Source: Phalacrocorax aristotelis
Lineage: Eukaryota > Chordata > Aves > Suliformes > Phalacrocoracidae
Direction: 5' to 3'
Length of the DNA: 64,000 nucleotides
Assembly (NCBI RefSeq): GCF_949628215.1
Contig: NC_134277.1
Span: 31,819,058-31,883,057, forward strand
The notes under the pieces are model-generated. The model did not search any database and was not told the DNA's origin. It saw only the letters and a program-made list of their open reading frames with translations. This document shows positions 51,501 to 64,000 of this stretch, in pieces. The stretch's first letter is position 1, and each line of letters starts with the position of its first letter. The position numbers were made by a program, and so were the translations under genes.

Positions 51501-53659
51501 CTAGACTTCGAAATTCACTAAAAGACAAATTGATATATATTTGGTAGGGCATCTTAATGGAAGAATCACTGTAAATTTGCCCTCTTATGCTTTATTTCTA
51601 ATCATGCAATACAGGTTGGTGTTAAAGCTCGGCTACTGAGCTACACGAACTTGTGGGTTGACCTAGCATCACTGTTTGTGTTATCTTCTTACAGATCTTA
51701 ACATTGTAAACCAGAATAATGAATGCTGCTGTTCACTAAATGTCATTAATCACTTAAAACGGCTTATAATGTGGATTTTTCCATGACATGTATCCCAACA
51801 GTGTTTGAGACCTAATTTAGAAAGTCACTTCTTTTCGATCCTTAAATTATATTCTAAAGTTACACACTCGTGTGTACATCTGTGCGCGTCTCTACCAACT
51901 ACAGAGCAAAAAAATGTATCTCTTTTTAGGCATGTTGTATTCCTTTTGGGTTCTACAGATTTTATTCTGAAGGGAAAATAATCAACCGGTGACTGTACTG
52001 ATAAAATTCTCCAATGCAGTCTTTGCCTATTATAACAAGTTTTAGGAGGTTTAGGTTTAGGAAACTGAAGGTTAGAGTTTTCAAAAATAATTTACCAGCC
52101 TACAGTGAACAGCAGCAACTACCAGATACTGAGCGGCTTTTCCATCTAGCCAGGTCATTTAGTTGCCTAAATGAGAGCTGAAATCTCATAGGTAAGCTAT
52201 CATGGAAAGCATCTCAGTATTAGTGCATTAGGAAAGTGTTTTTTGACTGGTGCCTTGAGGTTCTTGAGTCAGTTTGTTCTACTTTGAGCTCTGTGAAAAA
52301 GCTGAAGGCTCTCACTTGTTTTCTATGTGAATGAGCCATTAGAGTGTGTGGGAATGTTTTCACAGCACCATGCCTCTCCTGCCCTCTTCCACAAACCAAA
52401 GTACTTCACGTGTCTCCTCACATTAGCCCCGTCAGTAAACAAAGCCAGCTCTCCCAGGGGAGCGCTGCTGTCAGCAGATGGTGACTAGCATGCAGAGGGG
52501 CATCTGACCCCTTGCACTCATTCCTGATGGGGAGATAAAGTCACTAGGGAGATGACTGCCCATTTCTTCCCATCAGGCAGCAGAAGAAAGAGAAGTCCAA
52601 ACAGAAACTTGCACAAGTGGCAGACAAAACACTGTATGTGAATATAAGCCCTTTATAGCACTTCCCCAGGGCATGAAGAAAGACACTTGGAGACTTTAAA
52701 GTCTCCTAGCGATGAGTTTACATTATCCATTAGCTTGGCATAAGCTGAACACTTCAATATTCAACATGAACACACCAGAGAAAAAACACATTTGGAATTA
52801 ATCTATGAAGATAAAGCAAGGAAAGCAAAATAGGGTAGGGGGTGGGAAGAAGCATGGTGTGATTAGAAACACTGATTTACATAGAGAACTTTGCTTCTGT
52901 AATGGAACTGGTTTTGATATCCAATTTATCTTTGCAATATATAAATATTGCTGTCCTGGCAAAAGATTGAATGACTCTATTATAACTTGGGGTTACTGCA
53001 CTCACTCAGGCACATTTGCATAAAAACACTGTTGGTCAGTGGTAAATCTGTCTCTGGCAGCAGTTTGTCTTTGAAGAGAAGGGGCTCCATGCCTTGCTAA
53101 ATGTAATCAGACTCTAGTAATCATCACGCTGGAAATTTTTTGGTTCCAGTGAAAATACTGGTTAAGAATTTGAAAACTGGTATCATGCCAGCGGATCCTC
53201 GAAAAACTCCTGAGCTCAATGTTCTGCACTACATGAATGCTTCAGTCTCTTCCTAGAACATGGCACGTATTAAATCTACAGTTACTCATTATGCAGGAAT
53301 ATGGGGTCGCTTCCATATGCAGGGATAGGGACTGATGTTGTATAAAACGCTAAAAATGTGTTTAATGTCACAGTATTCTGACTTCAGATGAACAGCTTTT
53401 TCTAGATTCCTGGTTACAAGAAATCAGTAAATCAGGAGCAATCTGTACATCCTGGTTTTTGTTATGCTTTGCTTTAGAGAAGCTACCTGAAGTAACATAT
53501 GCCTCAACGTTTATAACTTTTTATATCCGAGCTGTACCTGGAGGTCCAGATGATGTCAAGACTCTGTTTTGTTACTGATTCACAGACATATAACAAAAGA
53601 CAGCTCTTGTCTCCAAGAATTTATAACATAGACAAATAAAACAGACATAACTTTGGGGA

Positions 53660-53930
53660 AAAATAATATTATTATGTCCATTTTATAAAGTGAAAATTAT
53701 ACACAGACAAGTTTAGGTCTTGCAAAAGTTTTGTTCACATACTCAGATGGATATATTGTGTGTAGGCCCACAAGAGTCATAATATTATTTCTACCATGTA
53801 AAGTTAAGCACATGACTTTGCAGAACTGATCTGGCCAAGATCACACATGCAGTTTGTGGCAGAGACAGGAATATAAATCAGCAATTCCTGATTTTCAACC
53901 GTCTGCTTTTAGAAGTCTATTCTCCTTAAT
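53660..53930 (+). mobile_element. MIR-like SINE remnant, split
   Basis: Two pieces in the right order recall MIR: attatgtccattttataaag with a following acacagacaagtttaggtct, and further on ctggccaagatcacacatgc with agtttgtggcagagacagga. About 60-80 bp between them do not fit and may be an insertion or drift. MIR is an old amniote SINE, rare but known in birds. Confidence 0.45.
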
Positions 53931-54112
53931 ATTGACTTCGAGGATATATATCAAGTCCTACATCTATAGTATTTGAGCATTTTCAGTATTTTGCACTGCT
54001 GAAATTGCTTGTAAACATTAACATCTCAGGTGGCTCCATACACCTATTTCATGCCAGTATTGATTCTTAACTCAAGTCTTTACACTTGTCTTCATATTTT
54101 TTTCCTGTTTTT

Positions 54113-54134
54113 AAAAACAAAACAAAACAAAACA
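54113..54134 (+). repeat. (AAAAC)n microsatellite
   Basis: Four units of aaaac after an A run. Confidence 0.85.
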
Positions 54135-54469
54135 GGCTAAGCCTGCCTCTTAGTGTGAAGAAAGAGAGATACATCACTGGTGTAATTTTCACCCTGGTGA
54201 GACACTCAGACATGGTGATAAAAAATCAGGCAGATATTTTGTATATATAAACATACTCAAAAATGCACACCCATTTTATATGTATCTGGGCATACACATA
54301 TGTGATATATACCCATATTTATGCATATGTGAGAAATTCAGTTCATTTTTGATCTACCATCTGAACTGATGATGCACTAAATAGCTCTAATGGGGTAAGA
54401 ATGCAAGGGTGCTATCTTTGACACTTAAAATGAATGCAATCAATAAAATCCTATCTCTACCGAATTCAG

Positions 54470-54520
54470 TGGCAAAATTCTTACTGACTTCAGTGGGGCC
54501 CAGACTGCACCCAGTATCTT
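54470..54520. repeat. Fragment resembling an ancient reptile/bird dispersed repeat
   Basis: The phrase cttactgacttcagtggggc followed by ccagactgcacccag resembles the centre of the same kind of old repeat as that near 37.45 kb. Only about 50 bp match, so this is weak. Confidence 0.3.
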
Positions 54521-55781
54521 GTGTCTTGCATCAGTCTAGTGCAGAGACTCCACCCTCGGATGGAATCATTGAACAGACAGAGCTCAGCCTACTACTGTGT
54601 AATGGATTTTTTTTGTGTATATAATCATCTCCTGACTCTCAATCATTGAACGACAAGTTTCCCAAAAAAATAAGAGGGCAAACAAGGAAGAATCAGTCCT
54701 TATAATTAAATATTTTATGAAACTTTTTAATGTGCACAGAAGGCCTTTGTAAAACTTTTCCTTAAGCGAACTTTTTTTTTCCCCAGCTTACCAGGGGAAA
54801 GGACAGGAGAGTTCTTAATAGCAACTTTTTTGATTAATAGCAAAAGAAGAAAAATAAAAAAAACATAACCCACCCCCCAGAGCATTCAAATTAAATCACT
54901 TCCACCCAAAACCTACTCCTAAATACCAATGTTCAGATGTTCAACATTTGAAACAAGAGGTTTCATCTTCCAGTTCGGGAGATCATTATGGATAAGTCTT
55001 TTATGGTAAAGCTTGGCAGACAAAATGTATTCTTTTTTTATAGATTTATTCTTTTAACAGTTTGAGGTACAATTGCATTGAACATGCTGCTGCACCAAAA
55101 AGCCCCCTATTATTTTAATCTGTCTTCTTTTAAAAGTTATTTGTTCAAAAGGATTTCACTGTGTTACTCTTATACCCCCTTCATCCAACAGAACAAAAGC
55201 AGTTCTATGAAAGGAGTCTAAACTTGGACAAACCGTAAAAAAAAAAAAAAAGCAAAGTTCCTCTCTGTTTTTATCAAATTTGATTGCTGCAGCTGTTCCC
55301 AGTTTCTGTATTTTAAAAATAGCCTTATTCAGTGCCTTGTTGGCTAAAGGCCAGAGTACCATTAGAACATGCTGTACGGAAAACCTCTATTCAGTTACAG
55401 ATACAGAAATATATTTAAGATCAGTGGGGGTCATCTGCAGCAAACACTTGTATGGGAGAAAATGGAATTTTAATGTGCTTGGACTGCTCACCACTTTTAA
55501 CAGATATTTAAGAACTTCAAACCGGATATCTTTCTATTTGTATTGGTACTATCATGTTACTGAGCATCAGGTACAATACAATATGAGGAAGTCAAGATCA
55601 TTTCAACTAACAAAAATAGATCTAATTCTCAAATTACTCCTTAGTAGTTCTGGCATTCACTTTAAATGCCTCCTAGTAATATTGGATATTTGATTAGCCT
55701 ATAAAAATGCCACAGCCTAGAAAAGAAAAATACAGTAATATTGATGGAAATGTAGAAATCTGATCAATGAAACTCAGCTTT

Positions 55782-55830
55782 GACTTGTACACTTCTAAGA
55801 GGACTTGTACATTTCTAAGAGGACTTGTAC
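55782..55830 (+). repeat. Tandem repeat, 20-bp unit, about 2.5 copies
   Basis: Unit gacttgtacacttctaagag repeats with one change (acttc to atttc) and ends in a third partial gacttgtac. Such a short, nearly perfect array is probably recent. Confidence 0.92.
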
Positions 55831-58800
55831 TAACAGGGGATAAATGTTCCCTTTCTGCAGGGTAGCAAACTCTAATAATGGCATTATCCCTATATTTATC
55901 CACTGAAGATTTTTTTTTAGTTATCTGCAAGAAAGAAATCTTCATTCCATTTACATGAGTATTAAAACTCCTTTTGATTAAAGTGGTAGCAATTTTGGTG
56001 CAGGAGCTCAGAACCCCCCCCCAAGATGATCTTGATTCCTCTCTTCATGAGAACCAAATCTGTTTGCTTTCTCTACCATGCTAGTATTCCATGGTGTTTG
56101 GAGATCACAGTATGCAGAACGGATACTGGTTTGAACAACAGCAAGTTTTCGTTCTTAACCAAGAGTTATTAACCAATGCAGGAAAGCATTCTGAAAATCA
56201 ATGAGATGCATCATAGATCACTTTTAACCATTTCTGATGGTCTAGAATGCCTGCATTAAAGTATTCAAGGTTATGTATTTCTACTGCAGCTGGGGGAGGA
56301 TTATTCAGCATGTAGAGATGTTCAAGGTTGTTATTTGGATAGGTACTAACAGGAAAGAAAACACAGCAGTGATGGCATCAATATAGTCTATATGAGCCTG
56401 CTGAGACTCCCAAGTTCTTAGCAGCTGGTTGGTTTCCTAAGTTTGTGTGCCCTCACTCTCTCAGTACCTGGGTTAATTTAATTAGATAAATGCTACAGTC
56501 ACACTTTGGATTGCAGTTTCAATTACAGACATTGTCCACACCTTCTCTTTGTACAGAAGGAGCATCATGCAACTGAATGAAGACAAATCCAATGAACTCT
56601 GGGGCAGGTATTCATATAAACTAAGTAAATCAGACAATCTTCCTAAACTTCCTGCAGTCAGTGAAACTAAAGAAGCTTTGATTTAGTTTCCTACTGAACT
56701 AAATGCGTTTGGTGCTGCCTAAGGTGGTCTAGGATTTCCAAGACATTCACAAAGGGCTGACAAGCCTGACACAGGAGCAACAGAAGCAGCAGATGAAAGG
56801 ATGATATCTTGAGAGGGACTCTAATGGTGTTAGGAACTTAAATATGGGGAACTGAGGAAAGCTCAGAGTTTTCTCCAGACAGTGATTCAGAGGTCTAAGA
56901 GGTTTGGTTTGCTGGAGGACCATGTTTTCCTCTGTTGTCGCCAACAGGAATCTTGGGAGACAAGATAGCATATTTGGCCAACTTAGCCATGTGTCTAAAG
57001 CTAACTTTCTGCTAAATCCACCACTCCAACATCACCACATGTTTGGTCCTTTGTGGAGGCTAAGGCCTACAGAAGTGATATACCCGCTACTTACTCATTG
57101 TTCGATGGGACACAAGTGTGCTTGCTACCTCCAGGACTGAGCTCCAAGTACATGAGCAGATTTTCCCAGTGCTTGAATTTGTTCTGTTCTCATAATTTGT
57201 CATTGAGGGTTTTGGTCTCTGCTATCTAAGCTAGTTACATACAAGCAATTGCAGATATTTTTCTACCTACCTGAATTATACACATTGCTAAAAATTAACT
57301 GGTTTTTGCCCTGTTACTGGTTTACAAGAAGCAGTTCTGGATACGCAGAAACTTTTGTTATTGGAGAAACCAAAGGTGAAAGTTACCTCTAATAGAGCTG
57401 CAAGAAAAATAAATGTCTGCTTTGATGTGCTTTACATAGACAGACAGTTCAAAAGATCACAAAGAAAGCAAAAATAAATTTCTTATTATACCTTTCAATA
57501 TTTTAAATATTAATGACTGACATCAAGCTAATTTTCAATAGCTTTTCTCAACAGTTATTTACAACACACACAGTAAGAAAAGGTATTTCCATAACCATGA
57601 TCAAGACAACTACAGAACAGTTCCAAATTTCTTCTCAAGGACAAAAAGACCAGAGTCAGCTACAAGTACCACAGTAGTGAGACTCAAGTTATTTTTAGTG
57701 GTCTGGTCCTGAACAGTATCAAATAGAAAAAAAACAAACTCTGTTTCATTCCAAGCAAGAAAAGGCGACTTACAAACAAAACAGGATCTGGTTGTAATTT
57801 ATTTGGTTATGATGTTCTGCCACAAAATGAAAGCCACAATCTTTTGCTAAAAAATGACCTGAACACACACTAGTCAGCTATAACAGCACTCATGATGTTT
57901 AATGCAAAATAGGAGACCTAGAAAACTAGGGGAATGATTCTCATCTTACGTTCATTCTGATTTTTCACTCTCATTTTTGTTCTGAATGATAGAGAATAAG
58001 GGAAAGTGCATGAGAAACAGATAAGGAGATCAGAGTTGTATGAATATATGTGCATTTTAGTTGTTTTCAGACTGGACTATGCTAAACCTGAATATGGCAA
58101 TCCTACTCTGAATAGTAGTCATCATATCTGGAGTTCCTGAAAGAAGTTCTGCTGTAATTCCTGAGCAGCTTCGTTCAGACAACTCCAGAAGGTGGACAAG
58201 CCTCCTGGTTACTTACTGGCATTGTGATAGGTTGGCACTTCAGGAAAGGTTTTTTACTCTTCAACTTTATTAATTCAGCTTCAATATGTATCTTTGTTTA
58301 AATTCCTTTCCTAGGCTTTGGGGCCAAACTGAAATAGTACGTATATGGGATTACTCTTTTTCAGCTCAGGCACTTATGAACTTGAGAAGCTCCTGGCATT
58401 AATTTAGTGCATGGGATTCTAAGTGGGCCGTGATGGGACACGCTGTTGTGTTGTTTGTATTGTTAGTTCTATTTTACGTGCTATTTGCACAATGTATGCC
58501 ACTTATTGTTTGGCAGTACCTGTAGGGAGAGTTAATATCCTTCATCATGCCAACTGATACAGAAGGAAAGGACACCTTTAAGGTTGACCTCCTGTCCAAA
58601 AGAGAAGGAGCAAACCTCAAACCGAATTCAAGTTTGGAACACTCATTCTGGGTTTGTTTTCATTTTACTAATTAATGACACACTGAAAAATAAAGGTGGG
58701 AGGGCTGCTTTTTGTTTAGACATGGAAATTAATTTGTGAGGACAGAAGACTGTTCACGAATATTTTGGAATTTTCACCTTCCAGGTTACTTTCAACAAAT

Positions 58801-60209
58801 GGCTATGAGACAAATTTAAAGGACCTTGATTTTAGTCCCTGTCCAACAAATCATTTAGGCGTGGATATTCAGTGATATCAAATGCACTACATGCATGTTT
58901 CAAGCATGACTGTTAAGTGCTCTTCTTATTGAGGCCTATCTCTATGGTAACTACTTCATAGTACATGATTTCAGAATACTAATTATAAAGCAATATAAAT
59001 AAGGTTGTGTACAACAAACAGGTTTGCATTTACATGTTTGAGGCATCTAAAAATTCAGCTTTACTTGTATAATCTAATGTGTGATTGATTTTGAAAAATA
59101 TTTTTCATCATTGTAATTCATGCATGGTAATAGTAGCTGAGTTTTCTTTTCCATAACACTACTTTGCAGTAGGAACAGCAGCACAAGGCGACTGCAATAT
59201 ACTAAGGGAATTAAAGAAAGTAGAAGATGCAGGTGCACTAATAAATGGGTGGCCTTTGGATTACAGTATTTATGTGTGCTATGCTGAGCTAAACAGAAAC
59301 CTAAATGTTACACATAAGGAGTGGTACAACAAGAACATCTGTGTTGGGGGACTGAACTGGCATGGCTAACACCTCCAGTGCCAGGTGCAAAGGAAGTTTC
59401 AGTACAGCTTGAGTAATTTTGACTGCTAGCATCTGTATATATCAGATTATCTCTCTTCTTCTCTCCATATTCCACTGGAGTATTTGTATTATACATCTGG
59501 CTTTAGATCCTAGCATAGCAAAAGACAGGTTGTAATCCTTCCATTCCTGGATCTTAGCTGCATTTTTTTTGTTGTTATTTGGGCCTTGCTTTTCATAGAA
59601 GCATAAAGCCAGAGTTACTAGTATTTTCTAAATGTATAGTTAAGGAAAATGAGCATTTTTCCTTGGGAAAGAAAGAAACATTATCTCTCTAAGATGCTAA
59701 AGTTGGACTAAAACTTCACATTTCTCTGAGAAATTCTAGTTTTCAATGTAAAGTCACTTTTTAAATCAACCTTCAAAATAAAATGAAAATTTTATTTTCA
59801 AGTTCAGGTGACATGCCTGATTCACAGATATATTGATGATATTTGGTAGAAAACTTAAAATACTTGAAAGAACAAGACAGCTGTCTGAAATGATTGCTAG
59901 GAGATGCAAAACCAGTCACTTGTGAAGTACTCATTGAAGTCCAACCATAATAATTTTTGAAATATGTGAAATTCTGACAGAGTCCATTGAGACTGTGACC
60001 TACTGTATTAAGTGGTTCAGGCTCAATCTTTTACTTCTTAATTAGGCAAAGATTTCAGGAATTGATTGTTGTATAAAGCTGAAAACTTACAAAAACTATC
60101 AGTGACCACATTAGTTCAGGTGGAAGTCAATGGCCTGATCACCTGACACCAACAAAAGCTGAAGCTGTTCCCAAGAAAGGACTGGGAAGAGAAAGGGAAA
60201 CAAACAACC

Positions 60210-60239
60210 AAAAAAAAAAAAAAAAAAGAAAGAAAGAAA
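60210..60239 (+). repeat. Poly(A) followed by AAAG units
   Basis: A run of about 18 A and then three to four aaag units. It may be the tail of a lost retroposon, but no body is recognisable upstream. Confidence 0.85.
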
Positions 60240-63200
60240 TATACGAATACTGCTTGTATTCTGGGACAACAAAATCTGCTCATGTTGGTGAACTATTAAT
60301 GTGTCTAAACCACACCTCTCCATGCTTTATTTTTCCAGGACTTTTAACAAGACCTGGAACAAAATGTCATCAAATAGTACAACTGGACATATTGAGTTTT
60401 TAAGGAATTTCTTCAGAAATGTTTGTGGAAAACTGTTTCTTTCTCTTGGCAATTTCAAATCACCTCCTTCCATCCCCAGCCACTGATTAAACCCCTTGAA
60501 TATGTTTCATAAATAATCTTAAAAAAAGGAAAGGACAAATTATTTTAAGTCTACACTTCTCTGGGAATTGGGAGTTTGTTTCACCACATTGTAAATTATC
60601 TTTGCTAACTTCTAACAAGGTGCGACAAAAATGCAATAAATACAAATAAATCCACAGGGAAGAGACTCAAAAAACATTACAAAAGCTTCATTTTAGGAAA
60701 AAAAATGCTGTAACAAATTTGCAATCCCTAGTTACTCATCTTTTCTTGTTACTTCAGTTCTAACGCCAAATTCCTTCGTTATTTTTTGACCTGATATGAA
60801 ACACCATCTGGCAAAAGCATGTTGCAATTCAACATAAATGAAATAATTGGATGGTTGCTTTAAAGTATATTTCATAAATAAGTATTATTATACATTAGCA
60901 AAACTCACTACATTCCATTTCTGAGCACTTTTTGTGGGCTTAGAGGGCCTGGGATTCCTAGGCAGTCACGAGCCTGATGAGTTTCCACAGTCATATACTA
61001 TCAGGTGCATATGTCCCTATGTTTCATTTGTACTTATTGTATGCATTATTATTATTATTGCTACTACAGTTAGACAAGGGTAGCACCACAGACTCATCAG
61101 AATCACTGTCCTGTAGGAAGGGATCAGAACCTAAGGGTCCTGATGGATCTGTGGCAACAGATTACAAACCATATGACTGACATGGTTATCTTATAATAAG
61201 CCAAATAGCTGTGGTTATTCAGGAGCCATTTCAAAAGTGGATCAGGTGTCCCTGTCACGAGATATCTCAATCACACTTCAAAACATCTTCAGAATAATTT
61301 TAGCCAGCCAATAACTTTCAATCTACTACTGCAAAGCTGTCAAGGTCCGAGGAGATCCTATGGATAGACTTTTGTGCCCACACAGTCTCAATTGCTAGGC
61401 TGGGGGGGATCTTCTGCAGAGTGCACACCGCCCTAGGAATCAGACCAGAAGAGACAAAGAAGTCATTGATTAATTGGATATGTGTTACAATGTTGCTCCT
61501 CGACAAGTTTTGACAAGCATGGAGTAATAGTGAAAAACAAAATATTTGCTAGTGATGAAAAGCGGTATACAAAACAGCAGTTGGTCGTAAGCAAACATTT
61601 TGCAGCTATAAAGACCCAGCTGCTTTGGCTGACTAAAATGAAAAGGAACAATGCTTTAGGGGTTGTGAAAGAAGATCTCATAACTGATGGATTATATGTG
61701 AAAAAAAGACTTCCTTATAAAGTGTGAATACTCATAGCCCTCTTCTCATCTGTTTATAACATATCTAATTTCTCTGAGTCAAGAGTGAGTCCTAGGTAAG
61801 TGTGCCATGCACTAAATGAAAACCTGTTCACAGCTGTTGAAACCAGTTTATTCTGTATGCCTGTTTTTGTCTTTCATTAAATATTCATTTATTGATATTA
61901 GACTTATGAAAAATTTAGCATAATTTTAATCTTCCTCTATATGAATAGGAGAAATTAAAGGAAAAGGGAATTCATCCAGGTTTATAGGTATGTGTGTTAC
62001 AGCTTGTGATATTTCCAGGAAACGGCAACAATATCAGGAATCAATGAGAAAAAATGTCTTGTGCATCACCTAAATATTTAACTGCAATATCAGCTTATGT
62101 TAATCATATTTCAGGAGTTGGGTTGAACATGCTGTAATTGTGCCATCAACCCACATGAATCAAAGCTTTATTTAATAACTTAAAAGCTGCCATTTGCTAC
62201 TTTTAAAATATCTCATTTCTCAAGGCCTTTACTCGATAATGGTCACTAGAGTTACAAAATGCTAAAAATATCAATGTTCTTAAAAATCTTATTTGAGTTC
62301 TTACTGCAGAAGCTGAAACAACTGTAACAGTGTATGGCAGTCATCAGCTTCTTGTAATTTCTGGCAACATTTAGTTAAAAAGGCTTTAAAAAGTGCAAGT
62401 AAAGACATTAATGTTTTGACTACTTGTAAGAAACTGTTTTGTGTACAATTAATATAAAGGGAACTGCCAAGTCAATCTGATCTTAAAATTCAGGGACTTG
62501 TGCTACTTTAATTTTATTTATGCTTGAATTTGTCAAAAAACCAGAAACAAAACCCTAAGCTGTTTCAAAACCTAATACCAATTGAATATTCCATGTATTT
62601 TAATTAAAATAAAAAACCCCATATTGTTAAATTCAACAGACACACAAAATAGTAAACAAGCAAGAGCAGAAACCTCCCTATACGGTTAATATCTGAAAAA
62701 CCCAACTAAGACTCCTCATCCTGATTTATGCAAGGAAAAAATCAAACAAAATCATACTCTAAGAACAAGTGTTCTCTCAGTAGCAAGCACAGAGAAAGTT
62801 CAACAAAAGTTTGACTCAACCCATAGTCAGATATAATGAGAACTGGACCCAGTCCTAAATCTGTTGAATAAATGGAAAAGTATCCTCTCAGAATAAAATA
62901 AAATTAATCAATGCTATTTTGGTTATAGCATGAAGAACAATCAAACAAAAACAAAGAGGCAGATAAAAGGAGAACAGTGAGGGAAAACAGAACTAATTGC
63001 TAAGTTTTGAGATATTTTTTTCCATCATATGTTTTCTTCCAAAATATCCTGGAATATGACATTGCCAATGCTAATTCCCAGTGCTTAAACAGTTCTTTAT
63101 GTCATCAAAGCATAGTATACACACTGAAGTTCATGGCACTTACCATGGAAATTACAATGTACAACACTACACAGAGTCCAGAAATCTGTGGTCTTCACAA

Positions 63201-64000
63201 GAGGACTGAATTAAGGTTAGACTGTCTGAATATTGGCACTTTCTGTGTTTTGAGTTCTGACTCTGTAGCTTTAAGACTGTTCTTTTAACTTACTTTTTAT
63301 GGTCAGCATACACAGAACACTTCATAAAGTAAATTTACAGAATTTTCCACGCGCATATACAATAAACATTTTATACAAATTTTATGTTTATCTAATCCTA
63401 CTACTTGTCACTTCTTTTCAATTATGCTTTTAATCTTTTAATTGGCAAAACCTGTTGGTTCAAAATTTAATTAAAGCTTTATCAAACTGAAATTAGTTTT
63501 TTGCTTAGCCTCCATCATACACAGATTTTCTTGCTACAACATTTCAGCTGTAAAGGCTAAGACAGCGACTGCCTATTCTTTTCCTGTTTCACAAAATAGG
63601 ACCGTATTTTGAGGTTGTATCCTAGGAATCATAACTACTGCTAGTAATATGAAGTACAGATCTTTATTTGGGATCTGCTACAAAGCCTGCCGGTTCAGTA
63701 GGAATAAAATAACCATCATGTGTTTGGTATCTTAACATCCTAAATGGATGTAATATCAGATTAGTTGTGTAAGAAATTATCACTTAAACACTTTTATTTT
63801 TATGTAAATATTAATCACAGCATGACAAAGACATAGGGGGAAGAGTCAGGGGTTTTGAATTCAATTCAGCTCAACCATATAACTGCTATGTAACTTCAGG
63901 AAAGCCACCATACCCCATTTGCAACCCTGGTCCAATTGTACCTATTGAATTAATAGAACTGTTTAGAGTTGCTAGAGGTCTGGATTCTTCTGGATCTCAT

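Noticed and set aside
55280..55693. 137-codon open frame, plus strand
   Set aside because: Lies in a DGKB intron on the opposite strand and has no family features.

Overview
This is a vertebrate nuclear window, most likely from a bird. It is AT-rich and CpG-poor, with no bacterial-style gene packing. Its recognisable mobile elements are broken CR1 LINE copies plus one solo LTR of a type I recall as common in Neoaves genomes. I saw no Alu, L1 or B-type mammalian SINEs. The species cannot be read from the sequence.

The one gene I can support is the 3' end of diacylglycerol kinase beta (DGKB) on the minus strand. Three consecutive coding exons are present: 48108-47988, 46033-45973 and 35932-35825. 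Each has AG/GT splice sites, and their phases join exactly (1-1-0). Together they encode the last 96 residues of the enzyme, which are the end of the catalytic accessory domain and the basic C-terminal tail. The upstream exons must lie beyond position 64000, so the intron that begins at 48109 is longer than 15.9 kb.

Layout on the plus strand: 1-30.8 kb is noncoding and lies downstream of DGKB, on the side where ETV1 sits in other vertebrates (established synteny; no ETV1 sequence is seen here). It holds an old minus-strand CR1 tail (about 2.30-2.70 kb), AT-rich low-complexity DNA (11.84-12.03 kb), and a nested pair at 15.53-17.55 kb, where a 576-bp solo LTR with a 4-bp target duplication sits inside a degenerate CR1. 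At 30.8-32.25 kb there is an unassigned, less AT-rich patch with a G-rich purine tract. The DGKB 3' UTR begins at 35824 and runs toward lower coordinates, with a possible AATAAA on the minus strand at 34957-34952. From 35.9 to 64 kb the window is DGKB introns interrupted by the two upstream exons. These introns carry CR1 remnants (46.60-46.74 and 50.56-51.50 kb), a MIR-like remnant (53.66-53.93 kb), ancient dispersed-repeat fragments and several simple repeats.

The computed ORFs of 60-141 codons are almost all chance open frames in AT-rich DNA. None matched a protein I know. The real DGKB exons are too short to show up as ORFs. I found no new biological system. The observations most worth checking are the isoform-defining last DGKB exon, a perfect 22-bp palindrome beside a DGKB splice acceptor, the nested LTR, and the unassigned 30.8-32.25 kb patch.
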